Below, one piece after another: positions 16,760 to 25,240 of a DNA stretch of 64,000 nt. The notes under the pieces were generated by a model that was not told where the DNA came from, did no database searches, and was given only the letters and a program-made list of their open reading frames with translations. Both the position numbers and the translations under genes were made by a program. Within the stretch, counting starts at the first letter, position 1. Each line of letters starts with the position of its first letter. The stretch spans positions 3,410,001-3,474,000 of the forward strand of contig NZ_CP101466.1 in the NCBI RefSeq assembly GCF_024362385.1. The letters run 5' to 3'. The DNA comes from Arthrobacter sp. DNA4 (lineage in GTDB: Bacteria; Actinomycetota; Actinomycetes; Actinomycetales; Micrococcaceae).

Positions 16760-17926
16760 TCAGTTGCCTTTGACGTTGACCAACTGCCGCAGCTTGTGCC
16801 GCACCGTCACCAGGTCCGCGGCGTCCTGCATGACCTGGTCGATCGGCTTGTACGCGGCCGGGATCTCGTCGATGAAGGCCTCCGACGCCCGGAACTCAAT
16901 GCCCTTCATGGCCCGCTTCAGTTCCTCCAGGGTGAAGGCCTTGCGGGCTGCGTTGCGTGAGTATTCCCGCCCTGCCCCGTGCGGGGACGAGTTCAGCGAC
17001 GCCGGGTTGCCCCTGCCTTCCACCACATACGACGCCGTCCCCATGGATCCGGGGATCAATCCGGGATCGCCGTGCGCGGCTTTGATGGCACCCTTGCGGG
17101 ACACCCAGACCGGCTTGCCGTAGTGCGTCTCCTGCTCTGTGAAGTTGTGGTGGCAGTTGATCCGCTCAAGCTCGCGCACCTTGCCTCCCACCCAGCGGCT
17201 GAACTGGGCAGCCACCCGGTCCATCATTTCCTCCCGGTTCAGCAGAGCGAAGTGCTGGGCCCACCGCAGTTCTGCGATGTAGCGCTCAAACTGAGGCGTG
17301 CCCTCATCCAGGTACGCCAGGTCAGGATCCGGCAGGTAGATCTGGTTCTTGCGGCTCACGTGCTGGGCCACCCCGATGTGGTGCTGGGCGATCCTGTTGC
17401 CGACGCCCCGCGAGCCCGAATGCAGGAAGAGCCACACGCCGTCGTCCTCATCTGCGGAGATTTCGATGAAGTGGTTCCCGGAGCCCAGGGACCCCAGCTG
17501 CAGCTCCCACTTGGGAACGTATTGGGCGGGGTTGAACCCGGCTTTCGCGGCCCGCCGTTTGAGCTCGGCGATCCGCGGCTCCGCCGTGGGCAGGACGCTC
17601 CTGTTGTTGTGCCCGGCGGACAGCGGGATGACCCGCTCGATATCCTCCCGGAGGCGCTTCCGGTCTTTCGGCAGGTCCTTCACGGAGTACTGGGTGCGCA
17701 CCGCAATCATGCCGCAGCCGATGTCCACGCCCACGGCCGCCGGGATGATGGCGCGCAGGGTGGGGATGACGGATCCCACGGTGGCCCCCTTGCCCAGGTG
17801 CGCGTCCGGCATCAGCGCCAGGTGGGGGTAGATGAACGGCAGGGCCGCCGTCATCACGGCCTGCGCGCGGGTTTTGTCATCCAGGATGGACGCCCAGTTG
17901 AGAAGCTTCGGGCTGATGGTTTCCAT
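16760..17926 (-). CDS. rtcB: RtcB-family RNA ligase
   Basis: 388 residues with the full RtcB motif set. These are DAHLGKGATVGSVIPT (about 41-56), the metal-binding GVDIGCGM (Asp68, Cys71), HNNRSVLP, GSLGSGNHFIEI, LHSGSRGVGN, and HGAGREYSR carrying the guanylated histidine. RtcB joins 2',3'-cyclic phosphate or 3'-phosphate RNA ends to 5'-OH ends using GTP and Mn2+. The start at ATG 17926 has a GGGAGG site. No archease or RtcA gene is adjacent, so the role may be stress RNA repair rather than tRNA splicing (inference). It diverges from an SRPBCC gene. Confidence 0.92.
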   Translation of the reverse strand: METISPKLLNWASILDDKTRAQAVMTAALPFIYPHLALMPDAHLGKGATVGSVIPTLRAIIPAAVGVDIGCGMIAVRTQYSVKDLPKDRKRLREDIERVIPLSAGHNNRSVLPTAEPRIAELKRRAAKAGFNPAQYVPKWELQLGSLGSGNHFIEISADEDDGVWLFLHSGSRGVGNRIAQHHIGVAQHVSRKNQIYLPDPDLAYLDEGTPQFERYIAELRWAQHFALLNREEMMDRVAAQFSRWVGGKVRELERINCHHNFTEQETHYGKPVWVSRKGAIKAAHGDPGLIPGSMGTASYVVEGRGNPASLNSSPHGAGREYSRNAARKAFTLEELKRAMKGIEFRASEAFIDEIPAAYKPIDQVMQDAADLVTVRHKLRQLVNVKGN

Positions 17927-17948
17927 TGCCGCCTCCCGCCGCGGTGAC

Positions 17949-17966
17949 CAGGACTAGGGTAAGTCC
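17949..17966. promoter_or_regulatory. Operator-like inverted repeat between rtcB and the SRPBCC gene
   Basis: AGGACT, six bases, AGTCCT lies in the 75-base divergent intergenic region and overlaps TAGGGT and TAGGCT sequences that could act as -10 elements. It may be a binding site for a regulator of both genes. Confidence 0.35.
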
Positions 17967-18001
17967 TAGGCTAAACCCGCGCTTCGAAAGGAGATGCAGC
18001 A

Positions 18002-18469
18002 ATGGTCAGTGTCCAGACGGATATCCACATCGACAGGCCGCGTGAGGAAGTTGCTGGCTTTGCGGCGAACCCCGAAAATGCGCCCCGGTGGTACGTCAAC
18101 ATCCACAAATCGCAGCGGCTGGACAGCAGTCCCCTGGGCCCCGGCTCGAAGGTCGCATTCACTGCGAAGTTCCTGGGCCGGGAGCTCAACTACACCTACG
18201 AGTTCGTGGAGTACGTCCCCGGTGAGAGATTGGTGATGCGCACCGCCCAGGGCCCCTTCCCCATGCAGACCACCTACACATGGACGGACGACGACGGTGG
18301 GACGCGCATGACGCTCGGCAACAGCGGGAGCCCCTCGGGTTTCTCCCGCCTGGTAAGCCTGGTTATGGAACCAATGATCCGCCGGGAGACCCGGAAGGAC
18401 CTGCAGAAACTCAAGGCAATCCTTGAAGGTGACAGCCGGCGCTGGCCGCGGGCGGGCGAAGCCGAATAG
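18002..18469 (+). CDS. SRPBCC-family protein
   Basis: 155 residues. A strong AAGGAGATG site lies 7 bases before ATG 18002. The sequence follows the polyketide cyclase/START-like layout. It opens with a strand (VSVQTDIHIDRPREEVAGFA), followed by the conserved NPENAPRWYVNIHKSQRL, antiparallel strands with YTYEFVEYVPGERLVMRT, and a long C-terminal helix (IRRETRKDLQKLKAILE). Such proteins bind hydrophobic ligands; the ligand here is unknown. It converges on the membrane gene at 18475 and diverges from rtcB. Confidence 0.82.
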   Translation: MVSVQTDIHIDRPREEVAGFAANPENAPRWYVNIHKSQRLDSSPLGPGSKVAFTAKFLGRELNYTYEFVEYVPGERLVMRTAQGPFPMQTTYTWTDDDGGTRMTLGNSGSPSGFSRLVSLVMEPMIRRETRKDLQKLKAILEGDSRRWPRAGEAE

Positions 18470-18474
18470 GGAAC

Positions 18475-19248
18475 TTACGCCGTGGCGGTAAGCCGGTGCC
18501 TCGGGGTGCGGGCGGCGGCCCTGGCAACCATCAGGCGGCGCAGGTTGAACCAGCAGAACAGCGCGAGTCCCAGATACAGGGAAAGCTCCATCACTTCGCC
18601 GTACTCGGAGATACCGTAGTCAGGTGCGGGCCAGACCAGCAGGCGGAAGAGACGGTAGGCCGCCGCCAGCCCGAAGGCCGGCACCACGCAAAGGGGCGGA
18701 ACCAGCAGGTGTGCAGACTCCAGGTGCTTCCAGCGGCCGCGGAAGGCGTTCCAGACCAAGGGAGCACAGGCGCCGTAAAGGCTTGCCAGCAGCATGGCGG
18801 CGGGTACCAGTTCCTGCACACCACCAATGTTGTGCACGGTGGTCTCCCCCTGGCGGTTGATCGCCTCCATGGCTTCCGGTGTCTGCCAGCCGAAGATACG
18901 TTGTCCCCAGGAGATCTCCTCCCCTGCCAGGAACCAGACGCCGGCGGTGACCACCCCGTAAAGCAATGCCATGATCTTGTGCCCGGTTCTGGACAGGCGG
19001 AACGCCAGGAGGGGCAGGAAGATGCCTGCAGCCGCCAGGGAGAAGAACTGGAGCCATTCGACCAGGGAGTCCTCGTCGAGGAGCCAGATGAAGAGTGGCG
19101 GGTGCAGGACGGCGGCCGCGGTTGCGAGGGCGATGCCCAAAGGCAGCAAAGCGATGATCAGCGCCCGGCGCGGGAGGATTCCCCATTCGCGGGCGTCGCG
19201 TGCGAAACGGATAGCGGTTTTGGTGTTCCACCGGTGGATGGCCGGCAT
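18475..19248 (-). CDS. Multi-pass membrane protein with GEEISWGQR motif, unknown function
   Basis: 257 residues with six to seven hydrophobic helices. Between helices is a conserved-looking polar motif, FLAGEEISWGQRIFGWQTPE followed by N-x-Q-x-E-x-x-x-HN. It has several acidic and aromatic residues and could form an active or binding site on one membrane face. I recognise the motif as recurring in uncharacterised bacterial membrane proteins but cannot name a function. The start ATG 19248 has a GAGGGGG site. The stop is 6 bases from the convergent SRPBCC stop. Confidence 0.72.
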   Translation of the reverse strand: MPAIHRWNTKTAIRFARDAREWGILPRRALIIALLPLGIALATAAAVLHPPLFIWLLDEDSLVEWLQFFSLAAAGIFLPLLAFRLSRTGHKIMALLYGVVTAGVWFLAGEEISWGQRIFGWQTPEAMEAINRQGETTVHNIGGVQELVPAAMLLASLYGACAPLVWNAFRGRWKHLESAHLLVPPLCVVPAFGLAAAYRLFRLLVWPAPDYGISEYGEVMELSLYLGLALFCWFNLRRLMVARAAARTPRHRLTATA

Positions 19249-19404
19249 CGTGTCCCCCTCAACGAACAGGCCGGAACCTGGAATCGCGGCACCGGCGAAG
19301 CGATGCCTGAGCTTCCCATGCCGCCCGCGGCCACGAAAGGTTCGGGGGGAACCTTTGCGGTTTATTGTGCGGATTACCGCAGGCCCTCGAAATCGCCGGA
19401 AACA

Positions 19405-19440
19405 CTGCGGGGCCGCCGTAACGATACGGCGGCCCCGCAG
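19405..19440 (-). terminator. Terminator of the sir-cysHDN operon
   Basis: A perfect 16-bp stem (CTGCGGGGCCGCCGTA and complement) with a 4-base ACGA loop lies 23 bases beyond the cysN stop. Confidence 0.85.
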
Positions 19441-19462
19441 GGTTCCAGCGATGTGGGCGGAC

Positions 19463-20869
19463 CTAGATGCTGTAGCGCTCGTCCTCGTGGTCGCCCGGGT
19501 GGTCCTTGACCAGGCCCGCGGCCAGGGTGTTGCCGTCGAGCGGATCGATCACCAGGAACGCGCCGGTGCGGCGGTGGTGCAGGTAGTTCTCCAGCGGCAA
19601 CGGGGCGGCGAGGCGGAGCTGCGCGTGCCCGATGTCGTTGAGCTCCAGGCTGGAGGCACCTTCGAGCTTGAAGGTGGCCAGGTCCAGCTTGCCGGAGACG
19701 CTGCGGACCATCGCCTGGACGGTGCGGGTGCCGTGCTTGACCAGGACCTTCTGGCCCTCGCGGAGCGGCTTCGGGGACAGCCAGCACAGGGCGGCGTAGA
19801 GGTCGGCAGAGGCTTCGCGGACCGTGCCGGCGGCGGCGATGGTGTCACCGCGGGCGACATCGAACTCGTCCGCCAGCCGGATGGCCACGGACTGCGGGGC
19901 GGCGGCTTCCTGCAGGGAGGAGCCGGCGAAGTCGATGCCCACCACGGTAGTGGTCCGCGGCGACTGGCCCGGCGTCAGCACGGACACCTGGTCACCCATC
20001 TTCACCGAACCTTCCGTGATCTGGCCGGCATACGCGCGGTAGTCGCGGTAGGCCTCTACATCCAGCCCGGCGGCGACGGCGTCGGGAGCCAGCGCACCCT
20101 GGGGCCGGATGACCAGCTGCACGGGGAAGCGGAAGCTTTCCAGGTGGCTCTCGAGCTCATCGGCGGCGGGGAGGGTTTCGAGGACCTCCAGCAGCGCGGG
20201 GCCGGTGTACCACGGGGTGCGCTCAGAGCGCTCCACCACGTTGTCGCCGTCGAGTGCGGAGACGGGGATCACCAGCAGGTCGCTGATTCCGTCGGAGCCC
20301 AGGCCCAGTTCGCGGCCCACCTGTTGCACGTCGGCTTCGATGTCGCGGAACACCGACTCGCTGAAGTCCACCAGGTCGATCTTGTTCACGGCCACGATCA
20401 CGTGGGCCACACGCAGCAGCTGCAGCACGGACAGGTGCCGGCGGGTCTGCTCCAGGACACCCTTGCGGGCGTCAATGAGGACGACGACGGCATCCGCAGT
20501 GGACGCGCCCGTCACCGTGTTCTTGGTGTACTGCACGTGCCCGGGGCAGTCGGCCAGGATGAAGCTGCGCTGGTCGGTGGCGAAGTAGCGGTAGGCCACG
20601 TCGATGGTGATGCCCTGTTCGCGCTCTGCACGCAGGCCGTCAGTCAGCAGGGCCAGGTCGATGCCGCCCTTGTCACCGCCAAATCCGCGGTCCGCGGAGG
20701 TACGGGCCACGGCGTCGAGCTGGTCGGCCAGGATTGCCTTCGAATCGTGCAGGAGGCGGCCCACCAAAGTGGACTTTCCGTCGTCGACCGATCCTGCCGT
20801 GGCAAAGCGGAAGAGGGTGGTGGGCAGGGCCGTTTCCAGGTCCGCCGGGAGAACTGCTTCGGTGGTCAT
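19463..20869 (-). CDS. cysN: Sulfate adenylyltransferase subunit 1 (GTPase)
   Basis: 468 residues of the EF-Tu-like GTPase family. The P-loop is AGSVDDGKSTLVGRLL (about 25-40), the switch region contains GITIDVAYRYF, the G3 motif is DCPGH and the G4 motif is NKID. CysN couples GTP hydrolysis to adenylation of sulfate by CysD, giving APS. The ATG shares its A with the TAA stop of cysD (TAATG), so the two are translationally coupled. There is no fused APS kinase domain, which fits a pathway using APS directly. Confidence 0.95.
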   Translation of the reverse strand: MTTEAVLPADLETALPTTLFRFATAGSVDDGKSTLVGRLLHDSKAILADQLDAVARTSADRGFGGDKGGIDLALLTDGLRAEREQGITIDVAYRYFATDQRSFILADCPGHVQYTKNTVTGASTADAVVVLIDARKGVLEQTRRHLSVLQLLRVAHVIVAVNKIDLVDFSESVFRDIEADVQQVGRELGLGSDGISDLLVIPVSALDGDNVVERSERTPWYTGPALLEVLETLPAADELESHLESFRFPVQLVIRPQGALAPDAVAAGLDVEAYRDYRAYAGQITEGSVKMGDQVSVLTPGQSPRTTTVVGIDFAGSSLQEAAAPQSVAIRLADEFDVARGDTIAAAGTVREASADLYAALCWLSPKPLREGQKVLVKHGTRTVQAMVRSVSGKLDLATFKLEGASSLELNDIGHAQLRLAAPLPLENYLHHRRTGAFLVIDPLDGNTLAAGLVKDHPGDHEDERYSI

Positions 20870-21813
20870 TAGAAGTACCCGTCCTTCTTGCGGTCTTCCA
20901 TGGCGGCCTCGGAGATGCGGTCATCTGCGCGGGTGGCGCCACGTTCGGTCAGGGTGGAGGCGGCGACTTCGACCACGACGTCGGACACCGTGTACGCGTT
21001 GGACTCCACGGCACCGGTGCAGGACATGTCCCCTACGGTGCGGTAGCGGACGGTCTTGGTGATGACTTCCTCATCGGGGCGCGGCTGGGACACTTCACCC
21101 ACTGCGCGCCACATGCCGTCGCGGGCGAAGACTTCGCGTTCGTGGGCGTAGTACAGGCCGGGCAGTTCGATGCTCTCGCGCTCGATGTAGCGCCAGATGT
21201 CCAGTTCGGTCCAGTTGCTGATGGGGAACGCACGGACGTGCTGGCCCACAGTGTGGCGGCCGTTATAGAGGTTCCACAGCTCGGGGCGCTGGTTACGGGG
21301 GTCCCACTGGCCGAACTCGTCGCGAAGGCTCAGGATGCGCTCCTTGGCGCGGGCCTTGTCCTCGTCGCGGCGGCCGCCACCGAAGACGGCGTCGAATTTG
21401 TTCTGCTGGATGGCGTCCAGCAGCGGCACGGTCTGCAGCGGGTTGCGGGTTCCGTCGGCACGCTCAGCCAGCTCACCGCGGTCGATGAACTCCTGCACGG
21501 AGCCCACCACCAGTTTCAGGCCCAGGCGCTCAACGGTCCGGTCGCGGAAGTCGATGACCTCGGGGAAGTTGTGGCCGGTGTCCACGTGCAGCACGGGGAA
21601 GGGGACCTTGCCCGGCCAGAAGGCCTTGGTGGCCAGGTGCAGCATCACCACGGAGTCCTTGCCGCCGGAGAACAGCAGCGCAGGCTTCTCGAACTCGGCG
21701 ACAACCTCGCGGATGATGTGGATGGCCTCGGACTCAAGGGTGTCCAGGCTGGACAGTCGGGTTGAGACGCCGGCCTCGGTCACCTGGGTCTCCTCGGTAA
21801 GTGAAGTGCTCAT
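20869..21813 (-). CDS. cysD: Sulfate adenylyltransferase subunit 2
   Basis: 314 residues from ATG 21813. The PP-loop is LLFSGGKDSVVMLHLA. Other hallmarks are HVDTGHNFPEVIDFRD, FGGGRRDEDKARAKER, FPISNWTELDIWRYI and the C-terminal RISEAAMEDRKKDGYF. CysD adenylates sulfate with ATP in complex with CysN. Its ATG overlaps the cysH stop by 4 bases (ATGA). Upstream in-frame codons read back into cysH and are not used. Confidence 0.95.
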   Translation of the reverse strand: MSTSLTEETQVTEAGVSTRLSSLDTLESEAIHIIREVVAEFEKPALLFSGGKDSVVMLHLATKAFWPGKVPFPVLHVDTGHNFPEVIDFRDRTVERLGLKLVVGSVQEFIDRGELAERADGTRNPLQTVPLLDAIQQNKFDAVFGGGRRDEDKARAKERILSLRDEFGQWDPRNQRPELWNLYNGRHTVGQHVRAFPISNWTELDIWRYIERESIELPGLYYAHEREVFARDGMWRAVGEVSQPRPDEEVITKTVRYRTVGDMSCTGAVESNAYTVSDVVVEVAASTLTERGATRADDRISEAAMEDRKKDGYF

Positions 21814-22538
21814 ACGTGTAGTCCGCATTCTGTCTTGTCGGATCCTGCCCAGCGGCCGGCTCGGGGATCTTCGCCGGGCGCCACCTTGCGGGTGCAGGGC
21901 TGGCAGCCAATGGAGGGGTAACCCTGGGAAAGCAGCGGGTTGACGGGCAAAAGGTTGTCGTCCGAGTACTGGACCAACTGGTCGAACGTCCACGCTGCCA
22001 TGGGGTTGACCTTGACCAGGCCGTTCTTTTCGTCCCAGGTGACCAGCGGCGTGTTGGTGCGGGTGGGGGCTTCGTCGCGGCGGACGCCGGTGAACCACAG
22101 TTCGTAGCCGGCGAGCGTGCGCTGCAGCGGCGCCACTTTGCGCAGGGCGCAGCACTGGGCGGCGTCACGGGCAAAGAGGTCCTTGCCCAGGAGCCGGTCC
22201 TGCTGTTCCACGGTATTCTCCGGCAGCACGTCCACCACGTTGACGCGGAGGTTCGCGGCCACCTCGTCGCGCGTGGCGTAGGTTTCCGGGAAATGGTAGC
22301 CGGTCTCCAGGAACAGGACGTCGACGCCGGGCATCTGGTCAGCGACCAGGGCCGGCAGGACGGCGTCGGCCATGGAGCAGGCGACGGCGACGGCGGGCAG
22401 GTCGAAGTTGCGCTCCACCCACGCGATCACGTCGCGGGCGGGGGCGTCCCAGCCGAGCTCAGCGGCGCCGGCTTCTGCAATGGCCTTGAGCTCTTCGGCA
22501 GGGCGCTTGGCGGGTGCGGGTGCGAGATGTTTTGCCAT
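21810..22538 (-). CDS. cysH: Phosphoadenylyl/adenylyl-sulfate reductase (APS-reductase type)
   Basis: 242 residues. PP-loop-like region VAVACSMADAVLPALVA, then LFLETGYHFPET. Cysteine pairs QCCALRKV and IGCQPCTRKV are the four ligands of the [4Fe-4S] cluster found in APS reductases. The catalytic C-terminal cysteine is in the ending KTECGLHV. With the cluster present, and no cysC-like kinase in the window, the enzyme should reduce APS directly to sulfite with thioredoxin. The start ATG 22538 overlaps the sir stop. Confidence 0.93.
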   Translation of the reverse strand: MAKHLAPAPAKRPAEELKAIAEAGAAELGWDAPARDVIAWVERNFDLPAVAVACSMADAVLPALVADQMPGVDVLFLETGYHFPETYATRDEVAANLRVNVVDVLPENTVEQQDRLLGKDLFARDAAQCCALRKVAPLQRTLAGYELWFTGVRRDEAPTRTNTPLVTWDEKNGLVKVNPMAAWTFDQLVQYSDDNLLPVNPLLSQGYPSIGCQPCTRKVAPGEDPRAGRWAGSDKTECGLHV

Positions 22539-24283
22539 TACTGCAGTGCCTCCTCGTCTGCTGCGTGGGCCCATTCGGCGAAGGTCTGGCCTTCGGCGCG
22601 GTCGGCCACGAACCGGCGGACCACGCGCTCCACATAGTCGGGCAGGTCGTTGACGTAGACCTTCAGGCCGCGGACGGTGCGTCCCAGCCCGGCTTCCTCG
22701 CGGTCGTTGTTGGCCAGCCCGCCGCCCAGGTGGACCTGGAAACCCGGGGAGGGGTCGCCGTCGGGCGTTGGCAGCATCATGCCCTTCAGGCCGATGTCCG
22801 CCGTCTGGATGCGGGCGCAGGAGTTGGGGCAGCCGTTGATGTGCAGCGACAGTGCCTGCGGCAGCTGGCCCGAGCCGGCGAGGTCTGCCAGGCGGCGCTC
22901 GAGTTCGGCGACGGCGGTAGCGGCCGTGTACTTGGTCTCTACGATGGCCAGCTTGCAGTACTCGATGCCGGTGCAGGCAATGGTGCCGCGCCGGAAGACG
23001 GACGGGCGGGCGGACAGGCCCAGACCGTCCAGTTCGGCGATGAGCGGCTCCACCTGGTCCTTTTCCACATCGAGGACCACGATTTTCTGGTGCGGGGTGG
23101 TGCGCAGCCGGTACGAGCCGCGGGACTCCAGGGTGTCCGCGAGCTTGAACAGGCCGGACCCGGAAAGGCGGCCTGCGATCGGGGTGGCACCGATGAAGAA
23201 CTTGCCGTCCTTCTGCTCGTGCACGCCCACGTGGTCGCCCGGGGTGGCGGGCTTGGGCGCAGCGGGGCCGTCGGCCAGCTTGTAGCCCAGGTATTCGTCC
23301 TCGAGGATCTGGCGGAACTTCTCCGGGCCCCAGTCGGCCAGCAGGAACTTCAGGCGGGCCTTGGTGCGCATGCGGCGGTAGCCGTAGTCGCGGAAGATGC
23401 TGGTGACGCCCAGCCACACGTCCGCGGCCTGGTCCGGCTTCACGAACGCACCGAGGCGCTTGCCCAGCATGGGATTGGTGGACAGCGCGCCGCCAACCCA
23501 GAGGTCGTAGCCGGCGCCGAGTTCCGGGTGTTCGATGCCCACGAACGCGCAGTCGTTGATCTCATGGACCACATCCTGGCTGGGGTGGCCGGTGATGGCG
23601 GTCTTGTACTTGCGGGGCAGGTTGGACAGCAGCGGGTTGCCGATGAACCGCTCCCCCAGCTCGGCGATGAGCGGGGTGGGGTCGATGATCTCGTCCTTGG
23701 CGATCCCGGCCACGGGCGAGCCCAGGATGACACGGGGCACGTCGCCGCAGGCTTCGGTGGTGGACAGGCCCACGGACTCCAGTCGGTTCCAGATCTCCGG
23801 GATGTCTTCGACCCGGATCCAGTGCAGCTGGATGTTCTGGCGGTCGGTGAGGTCGGCGGAGTCCCGGGCGAAGTCCACGGAGATCTGGCCGATGACGCGC
23901 AGCTGCTCGGTAGTGAGCGCGCCGCCATCGATGCGCACGCGCAGCATGAAGTACTTGTCTTCGAGCTCGTGCGGCTCCAAGGTGGCGGTCTTGCCGCCGT
24001 CGATCCCCTGCTTGCGCTGGGTGTACAGGCCCCACCAGCGGAAACGGCCGTGCAGGTCCTGGCCGGGGATGGCGTCGAAGCCTTCCTTGGCGTAGATGGT
24101 CTCGATACGCTCGCGGACGTTCAGGCCGTCGTCTTCCTGCTTCCAGGTTTCGTTGGCGTTCAGCGGCGTCTTGCCGTCCACTTTCCACTGGCCATGCGGC
24201 TTCGCAGCGGGGCGGGACGGGCGGGCGGGGCGCTTGGGGGCAGCGGGGTCCGCCGACGCTCCGGCTAGAGCTGTATCAGTCAT
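22538..24283 (-). CDS. sir: Ferredoxin-dependent sulfite (nitrite/sulfite) reductase
   Basis: 581 residues with two ferredoxin-like/siroheme half repeats. The siroheme-[4Fe-4S] ligands are in IACTGIEYCKLA and HINGCPNSCARI. TDRQNIQLHWI and the ACGDVPRVILGSP region are typical. It reduces sulfite to sulfide with six electrons, probably from ferredoxin kept reduced by the enzyme encoded at 10290. It opens the sir-cysH-cysD-cysN operon; all junctions overlap or nearly touch. Nitrite reductase activity is possible in this family, but the cys context argues for sulfite. The leaderless promoter directly precedes ATG 24283. Confidence 0.92.
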   Translation of the reverse strand: MTDTALAGASADPAAPKRPARPSRPAAKPHGQWKVDGKTPLNANETWKQEDDGLNVRERIETIYAKEGFDAIPGQDLHGRFRWWGLYTQRKQGIDGGKTATLEPHELEDKYFMLRVRIDGGALTTEQLRVIGQISVDFARDSADLTDRQNIQLHWIRVEDIPEIWNRLESVGLSTTEACGDVPRVILGSPVAGIAKDEIIDPTPLIAELGERFIGNPLLSNLPRKYKTAITGHPSQDVVHEINDCAFVGIEHPELGAGYDLWVGGALSTNPMLGKRLGAFVKPDQAADVWLGVTSIFRDYGYRRMRTKARLKFLLADWGPEKFRQILEDEYLGYKLADGPAAPKPATPGDHVGVHEQKDGKFFIGATPIAGRLSGSGLFKLADTLESRGSYRLRTTPHQKIVVLDVEKDQVEPLIAELDGLGLSARPSVFRRGTIACTGIEYCKLAIVETKYTAATAVAELERRLADLAGSGQLPQALSLHINGCPNSCARIQTADIGLKGMMLPTPDGDPSPGFQVHLGGGLANNDREEAGLGRTVRGLKVYVNDLPDYVERVVRRFVADRAEGQTFAEWAHAADEEALQ

Positions 24284-24341
24284 GCATCGACTGTAGGGCG
24301 GCGCCGAATACCGTCACAAAGGCCCGGAAACGCTAAGTCAC
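24284..24341 (-). promoter_or_regulatory. sir operon promoter, leaderless, shared design with cysG
   Basis: Minus strand: CCTTTGTGAC (24313-24322), 17 bases ending CGCCGCCC, TACAGT (24290-24295), 6 bases, ATG. The upstream box GTGACTTAGCGTTT (24328-24341) overlaps the stop codon of the chelatase gene, so sir has its own promoter. Confidence 0.7.
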
Positions 24342-25195
24342 CTAGGGAAATATTTCGTCACGAAACGCTGGAGGGCCTTGAAGAACCCATCCTGCTGTGC
24401 ATCGGCGGGAGCCTTGTCCGGGGCTTCGGCGGAGGCCGCCGCGGGTGCTTCCGCGGGAGTTCCGTCCATGGCGGCGACGGCGGCGTCGTACCTGTCGAGC
24501 GCGATCTCCGCGAGTGTCGGGGACGGCAGCAGGGGCCGGGTCACGACGTCGGCACCCGCCTTCGCCAGCTGGTCGTGGAAGAAGCCCGGCGCCAGGAGAT
24601 ACGAGGCAATCACCACCCGGCCGCCGACGTCGACCGCTCCGGCGGACTCCCCCGCCCCGGCACCCCCGGCGAGCTCTTCGCGGAGCATGGCGACGGCGTC
24701 GGGCACTGAAGGCTGGGCGGAGGCACCGTAGGCGGCCACCATCCGGTTGGACCGCAAGGCCCGGAGCTGGCCCAGCAACTCCTCGACGCTCACGGCGGCG
24801 TTGGGGTTGGATGAGCCCGCAGCGGCCAGGACGATGACGTCATTGTCGGTGGTGCCGGCCTCGCGGAGCCGCTGGTCCAGCAGGGCCGCGAGTCGCTGGT
24901 CGGGGCCAAGCGGTGCTGCGGCGGCACTGCCCGGCCGGCTCTTCACGGCCCGGGCGATGTCAACCTTCACGTGGTATCCAACGCTCAGCAGGAGCGGCAC
25001 CACCACCGCAGCTTGCCCCTCCGGCAGGCCCGCCACCACATCCACCAGGTCCGGCTGCTGGACGTCCACATAGGCTTCCCGGACATCGAGGCCCGGGCGC
25101 AGTTCCGCGATGGCGGCGCGCAGGGCGTTGACCTCCGCGGCCCCCTGTGTGTTGGACGTCCCATGGGCACAGGCGATCATGATGGGGCTGTTCAT
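24338..25195 (-). CDS. Sirohydrochlorin chelatase-like (CbiX-type) protein
   Basis: 285 residues made of two CbiX/CbiK-like repeats. The first begins IMIACAHGTSNTQGAAEVNALR (metal-site His in AHG). It continues VVVPLLLSVGYHVKVDIARA with the second metal-site His. The second repeat keeps IVLAAAGSSNPNAAVSVEEL and VVIASYLLAPGFFHDQL. A polar Ala/Pro/Glu tail precedes the C-terminus. It probably inserts Fe2+ into sirohydrochlorin, finishing siroheme for Sir, and so complements CysG. It is followed 54 bases later by sir. Its own leaderless -10 (TACGCT, 25203-25208, 7 bases before ATG) is visible. Confidence 0.82.
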   Translation of the reverse strand: MNSPIMIACAHGTSNTQGAAEVNALRAAIAELRPGLDVREAYVDVQQPDLVDVVAGLPEGQAAVVVPLLLSVGYHVKVDIARAVKSRPGSAAAAPLGPDQRLAALLDQRLREAGTTDNDVIVLAAAGSSNPNAAVSVEELLGQLRALRSNRMVAAYGASAQPSVPDAVAMLREELAGGAGAGESAGAVDVGGRVVIASYLLAPGFFHDQLAKAGADVVTRPLLPSPTLAEIALDRYDAAVAAMDGTPAEAPAAASAEAPDKAPADAQQDGFFKALQRFVTKYFPR

Positions 25196-25208
25196 AGGGG
25201 CTAGCGTA
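25196..25208 (-). promoter_or_regulatory. Leaderless -10 element of the chelatase gene
   Basis: On the minus strand TACGCT is followed by 7 bases and the ATG at 25195. No ribosome site is present. Confidence 0.4.
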
Positions 25209-25240
25209 ACGTTGGAGCCGCCCTGTCCGCCCTCTTTGAA

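Noticed and set aside
24283-24338. Chelatase and sir as a single-promoter operon
   Set aside because: A full promoter with leaderless spacing lies in the 54-base gap, so sir can be transcribed independently; read-through is still possible.
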